NCBI GenBank assembly: GCA_934699415.1
Contig: CAKUWO010000016.1
Coordinates: forward strand, 1-26,690
Direction of reading: 5' to 3'
Source of the DNA: an uncultured Erysipelotrichaceae bacterium
GTDB lineage: Bacteria; Bacillota_I; Bacilli_A; Erysipelotrichales; Erysipelotrichaceae
Length of the DNA: 26,690 bases
Part shown: piece by piece, positions 22,547-26,690 of the stretch
How the letters are laid out: each line of letters starts with the position of its first letter
Numbering within the stretch: position 1 is the first letter of the stretch
Notes under the pieces: generated by a model
Told to the model about the DNA's origin: nothing
The model's input: only the letters and a program-made list of their open reading frames with translations
Database searches by the model: none
Program-made: the position numbers and the translations under genes

Positions 22547-23360
22547 TGAATACATTAATGCTTATTTTGCTAATCTAAAAAAATGTGAATTAACAGAAGC
22601 GATGTTATATGCGATAGAAGGTGGCAAACACTTTAGGCCTAATCTTATCTTTGCAATATGCGAAGGATATGGTATCGATAAAGAAGAAGCCTATGATGCT
22701 GCTCTTGCTTTAGAAATGGTCCATTCTTATTCATTAATTCATGATGATCTTCCTTGTATGGATAATGATGATTTAAGAAGAGGTAAACCGACAGTTCATA
22801 AAGCTTATGGCTATGCTAATGCTGTTCTTGCTGGTGATGGTTTATTAACACATAGTTTCGGTGTAATAGCTGATAGTAATTATGATTTAGATACTAAAGT
22901 TAAAATGATTAATGCATTATCTTCTCTTGCTGGAATGAATGGTATGTTATATGGTCAATATTTAGATCTTAAAAATGAAGGATTAAAGAAAGACGAAGTT
23001 TTAATCAATGAGATTAATGATTATAAAACTGGAGCTTTATTTAGATGTGCTTTATTATTTGGAATGTATCTAGCTAAAGCTGATAAAGATATTGCTACTT
23101 TTAATCATTTAGCTTTATTAATTGGTAGAGTATTCCAACTTCAAGATGATTTATTCGAAGTTACTAAAACGGAAGAAGAAATGGGCAAATCATTAAGCGA
23201 TGCTCGAAATGATAAAGAAACAGCTCTTGATTTATACGGCATTGAAGCTCTTAAACAAAAAATCAATGAACATTTTAATGAAATTATTGAGTTACTAGAT
23301 GAGGCGCCATTTAATGGTATATATTTAAAAAAGATGATAATGGAGATGAAAGACAGATGA
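22536..23360 (+). CDS. ispA: Farnesyl/geranylgeranyl diphosphate synthase
   Basis: A trans-isoprenyl diphosphate synthase that joins isopentenyl diphosphate to allylic diphosphates, supplying precursors of undecaprenyl lipids. The start is ATG 22536 (MTFDEYINAYF), after AAAGAGGA; the 274-residue size fits. The first Asp-rich motif is D70-D71-x4-D76 followed by RRGKPTVH, the bacterial type. GGKHFRP near residue 30 binds IPP. The second Asp-rich motif reads D204-D205-L-F-E208, so its last Asp is Glu. Product chain length cannot be fixed by eye. Overlap with xseB (11 bases) and dxs (ATGA) places it in an isoprenoid block. Confidence 0.94.
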   Translation: MTFDEYINAYFANLKKCELTEAMLYAIEGGKHFRPNLIFAICEGYGIDKEEAYDAALALEMVHSYSLIHDDLPCMDNDDLRRGKPTVHKAYGYANAVLAGDGLLTHSFGVIADSNYDLDTKVKMINALSSLAGMNGMLYGQYLDLKNEGLKKDEVLINEINDYKTGALFRCALLFGMYLAKADKDIATFNHLALLIGRVFQLQDDLFEVTKTEEEMGKSLSDARNDKETALDLYGIEALKQKINEHFNEIIELLDEAPFNGIYLKKMIMEMKDR

Positions 23361-25222
23361 TGGAAATTACCGATATTAAAGATCCCTCATTTTTAAAAGA
23401 GATGTCAATTGAGCAGCTAGAATCTCTAGCTGCTGAAATTAGAACTTTTTTAATTGAAAATATCGCCAAAACCGGAGGACATTTAAGTTCTAACCTTGGT
23501 GTAGTAGAACTTACTATTGCTTTGCATTATGTATTTGATACCCCAGTAGATAAATTATTATTTGATGTAGGACATCAATGTTATACTCATAAAATCTTAA
23601 CAGGTCGTGCTCTTGGTTTTAGCCGTTTACGCAAATATCAAGGTTTATCAGGCTTTCAAAAACGTAAAGAGAGTGAATATGATTGCTTTGAAGCAGGACA
23701 TTCAAGCACCTCTTTATCAACTGCTTTGGGTATGGCTGTAGCTCGTGATTTAAACCACGAAAACTATGAAATTATACCAGTAGTAGGGGATGGAGCCTTG
23801 TTCTCCGGTATGTCTTTTGAAGCATTAAATGAAATTGGCTTTGAACAAAAGAAAATGATTATTGTCTTTAATGATAATAATATGTCTATTTCAAGTAATG
23901 TGGGTGCTTTATCTAAGTCATTTAATCGTTTAAGAAATTCTAAAGGATATCTTAATTTAAAAGATGATGTTAAAGACTATTTAAAATCTAAGAAATATGG
24001 CTCAGCAGTAATTGCTTCAATTCATTCTTTTAAAGAAGGCATTAAGAAAACAGTTATTGATTCTGGTATCTTTAAAGAATTTAATATTGAATATTTTGGA
24101 CCAATTGATGGTCATAACATCAGAGAACTTATTCGTGCTTTTGAAACCGCTAAAAAAGAAAATGGACCATGCGTTATTCATGTCTTAACTCAAAAAGGTA
24201 AAGGATATCGTTATGCTGAAAATGATATTTATGGTAAATGGCATGGCGTAGGTGCTTTTGATGTTCATACAGGACGCATGAAAGCTGAAACGCCTGATGG
24301 TTATGCATCAGGATCTGCAATTGTTGCAAATTGTATTGAAAAAATGATGTGTGATAATAAAGATATCACCGTCTTAACACCAGCTATGCGTCAGGGTTCA
24401 GCTTTAGATTCAATCTTTGCACATTATCCCGAAAGATCTTTTGATACTGGTATTGCCGAAGAACACGCAATGACTTTTGCCTCTGGCATGGCATATGCAG
24501 GTAAAAGACCATTCTTAGCTATTTATTCAACGTTCTTACAACGCGCATATGATCAATTAAATCATGATGTTTGTCGTACTGATTTACCGGTTGTTTTAGG
24601 TATTGACCGAGCTGGGCTTGTTGGAGCAGATGGTGAAACCCATCAAGGTGTTTTTGATATTTCCTTTATGCGTCCATTACCTAATTTAATCATTGCTCAA
24701 GGTAAAAATGCAGATGAAATGCGTTCTCTCCTTAATTTAGCATTCTCACAAAAACATCCTTTTGCCTTACGCTTTGCAAGAGAAAATATTAAATATGGTA
24801 ATCCCGCTAATATTGAAACAATTGAAGTAGGAAAATGGGAATATTTAAATAATAATATTAATGATAAAGCTATTATTCTTTCTTATGGTTTTGATGTAAC
24901 TAAAATTAGTGAAATGGTAAGTAACAACAATCTTCCTTATCGTGTTATTAATTGCCGTTTCTTAAAACCATTAGATGAAGAAGTGCTTAAAGAAGTCTTT
25001 GATTCTAAATTACCAATCTTTATTTATGAAGGTGATTTAGTAATTGGTGGTCTTGGAGATGCTATATTAGAAGAAGCTAATAAATTTAATGCTTCTAGTG
25101 CAATTACAATTTATGGTATTCCAGATCGCTTCATTGAGCAGGGCAGTGTATCGCAACTTAAAGATGAATTACATCTTGGATTGAATGAAATATTTGAAGA
25201 TATAGAAAAGAAATTATTATGA
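23357..25222 (+). CDS. dxs: 1-deoxy-D-xylulose-5-phosphate synthase
   Basis: DXS joins pyruvate and glyceraldehyde 3-phosphate using thiamine diphosphate, the first step of the MEP isoprenoid pathway. The 621-residue protein shows SSNLGVVELTIALHYVF, DVGHQCYTHKILTGR, the thiamine motif GDG (144-146) ending at NDNN (172-175), and the GIAEEHAMTFASGMAYAG and DRAGLVGADGETHQG segments of the transketolase-like middle domain. A C-terminal transketolase domain completes it. Start ATG 23357 overlaps ispA as ATGA (ATG 23360 is an alternative). Its presence means this organism uses the MEP route at least in part. recN begins on another ATGA overlap. Confidence 0.98.
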   Translation: MMEITDIKDPSFLKEMSIEQLESLAAEIRTFLIENIAKTGGHLSSNLGVVELTIALHYVFDTPVDKLLFDVGHQCYTHKILTGRALGFSRLRKYQGLSGFQKRKESEYDCFEAGHSSTSLSTALGMAVARDLNHENYEIIPVVGDGALFSGMSFEALNEIGFEQKKMIIVFNDNNMSISSNVGALSKSFNRLRNSKGYLNLKDDVKDYLKSKKYGSAVIASIHSFKEGIKKTVIDSGIFKEFNIEYFGPIDGHNIRELIRAFETAKKENGPCVIHVLTQKGKGYRYAENDIYGKWHGVGAFDVHTGRMKAETPDGYASGSAIVANCIEKMMCDNKDITVLTPAMRQGSALDSIFAHYPERSFDTGIAEEHAMTFASGMAYAGKRPFLAIYSTFLQRAYDQLNHDVCRTDLPVVLGIDRAGLVGADGETHQGVFDISFMRPLPNLIIAQGKNADEMRSLLNLAFSQKHPFALRFARENIKYGNPANIETIEVGKWEYLNNNINDKAIILSYGFDVTKISEMVSNNNLPYRVINCRFLKPLDEEVLKEVFDSKLPIFIYEGDLVIGGLGDAILEEANKFNASSAITIYGIPDRFIEQGSVSQLKDELHLGLNEIFEDIEKKLL

Positions 25223-26690
25223 TTAAAAATTTACACATTGAAAATTATGCTATTATCGAGAAATTAGATCTCTATTTCAGTGATGGTTTTAATGTGTTTA
25301 CAGGTGAAACTGGTGCCGGTAAATCCATTATTATCGGTGCTTTATCATTGCTTGCTGGAGCTAGAAGCGATACTTCTATAATCACTACAGGTCAAAATAA
25401 ATGTATAGTCGAGGGCTCATTTAGCTTAAACAAAAAGATAAAAGCTACTTTAGATGATGCTGATATTGAGTATGATGATGAATTAATTATTCGTAGAACG
25501 ATAAGCTCCACCAATTCTTCAATTAGAATCAATGAGCGTAGTGTTACGCTTAGTTTTTTACAACATCTTTTCGACGATATTATTGATATTCATTCGCAGC
25601 ATGATAATCAATTCTTACTTAAGAAAGGCAATCATATTACTTTATTAGATAAATTCGCAAAAGATGAGGAAGAATTAAAAGCTTTCCAAAACGCTTATGA
25701 TGATTATCTAAAAGAAGTTAAAGAATATGAAAATTTTAATAGTAATCAACCAAGTGATGCGGATCTTGAATTCTTTAGGTTTTCGTTAAAAGAATTAAAA
25801 GATGCAAATCTAAAAAGTGGCGAGGAGGAAGAATTAAAGAAACAAGAAAAAGTTATTCAAAACGCTGCAAAATATCTTGAAGCTATAAATAGTGCCTTAA
25901 ATTTTTATGAAGATGAAGGCTTAGATGAATTATTATTTAAAACTTATCAAGCAATCGATTTTGATGATGATAATTTATCATCTATTCATGATAAAGTAGG
26001 GGATATTTATTATGCTCTTCAAGATGAAATGCATAATCTTCATACTTTAAGAAATCAATTAGATACTGATGAAAATAATGTTGATGCGATTGAAGAAAGA
26101 CTATATTTAATTTCAAGACTTAAAAGAAAATATAATCGTGATGAAGATGGTTTAATAGCTTATGCTGAAGAATTGAATAAAACCATTAATTCTTATGATG
26201 ATATCGAGAATTATCGCAAAGAAAAAGAAAAACTTATCGAAGATAAATATCAACGAGCTATCTCTTTTGCATCCTCACTATCGATTAAGCGCAAAGAAAA
26301 ATCTTTAATGCTTGAAGAAGCTATTAAACAAGAATTCAATGATTTAATGCTTAAGAATGCACATTTTTATATTGATATTAAAGAAAATAGCTTAAATAGC
26401 TTAGGACAAGATGATATTGAATTTAAAGTTTCAATGAATAAAGGTGAAGCTCCTAAACCTTTAGTTAAAGTAGCAAGTGGTGGTGAAATATCACGTTTAA
26501 TGTTAGGACTAAAAAGTATTTTTACCGCATTATCTAATACAAATCTTATGGTATTTGACGAAATTGATACAGGTGTTAGTGGTCAAGTGGCTTTAGCTAT
26601 GGGTTTAAAGATGGCTAAAATTGCTTCAAATTGCCAAGTCATTGCAATTACTCATTTATCAGCTGTTGCTGCATGTGGTGATAATCAATA
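25219..26690 (+). CDS. recN: DNA repair ATPase RecN (3' end missing)
   Basis: RecN is an SMC-like ATPase that acts early at DNA double-strand breaks. The frame is open from ATG 25219 to the window edge, about 490 residues, so only the last part (roughly 60-70 residues in typical RecN) is missing. Visible features: N-terminal MIKNLHIENYAIIEKLDLYF, Walker A GETGAGKS (29-36), the IDIHSQHDNQ motif, a charged coiled-coil middle (about 150-370), signature ASGGEISRLMLGLK (about 419-432) and Walker B MVFDEIDTGVSG with D447/E448. The final visible ITHLSAVAACGDNQ corresponds to the ITHLPQVA region. It overlaps dxs as ATGA. In Bacillus tlyA and argR separate dxs and recN; both are missing here. Confidence 0.96.
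   Translation, partial: MIKNLHIENYAIIEKLDLYFSDGFNVFTGETGAGKSIIIGALSLLAGARSDTSIITTGQNKCIVEGSFSLNKKIKATLDDADIEYDDELIIRRTISSTNSSIRINERSVTLSFLQHLFDDIIDIHSQHDNQFLLKKGNHITLLDKFAKDEEELKAFQNAYDDYLKEVKEYENFNSNQPSDADLEFFRFSLKELKDANLKSGEEEELKKQEKVIQNAAKYLEAINSALNFYEDEGLDELLFKTYQAIDFDDDNLSSIHDKVGDIYYALQDEMHNLHTLRNQLDTDENNVDAIEERLYLISRLKRKYNRDEDGLIAYAEELNKTINSYDDIENYRKEKEKLIEDKYQRAISFASSLSIKRKEKSLMLEEAIKQEFNDLMLKNAHFYIDIKENSLNSLGQDDIEFKVSMNKGEAPKPLVKVASGGEISRLMLGLKSIFTALSNTNLMVFDEIDTGVSGQVALAMGLKMAKIASNCQVIAITHLSAVAACGDNQ

Overview
The window is a dense, AT-rich stretch of bacterial chromosome with almost no spacer. It encodes 29 protein genes (sufB cut at the left edge, recN cut at the right edge) and one tRNA. 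Nearly all are recognisable core genes. The gene set and local order (ffh-rpsP-khpA-rimM-trmD, infC-rpmI-rplT behind an L20-type leader, nusB-xseA-xseB-ispA-dxs-recN), strong AGGAGG ribosome sites and low-GC codon use all point to a Bacillota (Firmicutes) chromosome. Missing genes compared with Bacillus suggest a reduced-genome lineage such as Erysipelotrichia or a relative. That placement is inference, since no 16S rRNA gene is present.

Layout: 1-1753, the end of a suf (Fe-S assembly) operon with a coupled NUDIX hydrolase. 1831-5438, a short single-stranded-DNA-binding protein, then SRP protein Ffh, ribosomal protein S16, KhpA, RimM and TrmD (protein targeting, ribosome assembly, tRNA modification). 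5444-6700, an L20-autoregulation leader and infC-rpmI-rplT, with infC read from an ATT start. 6728-6804, tRNA-Glu(CUC). 6913-9572, TldD/TldE protease pair. 9579-9717, a strong bidirectional terminator joined to a 19-bp tandem repeat. 9697-11166, gltX on the minus strand. 11262-13326, KtrB/KtrA potassium uptake. 13323-16953, a heterodimeric ABC exporter. 16976-20025, lspA-rluD-rhomboid-dCMP deaminase. 19994-20569, a DUF5662 gene on the minus strand. 20618-26690, nusB-xseA-xseB-ispA-dxs-recN (antitermination, exonuclease VII, isoprenoid synthesis, DNA repair).

The genes are tied together by 1- to 20-base overlaps (ATGA, TAATG), so translational coupling is the rule inside operons.

The most unusual signal is regulatory. 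Five genes that head transcription units (rimM, ktrB, lspA, DUF5662, nusB) have no Shine-Dalgarno sequence. Instead each has a -10 box ending 6 or 7 bases before the ATG, so the transcript should begin at or next to the start codon. Genes with ordinary promoters further upstream all have good Shine-Dalgarno sites. This suggests a class of leaderless mRNAs in this lineage. No CRISPR array, prophage, insertion sequence or obvious new multi-gene defence system is present.
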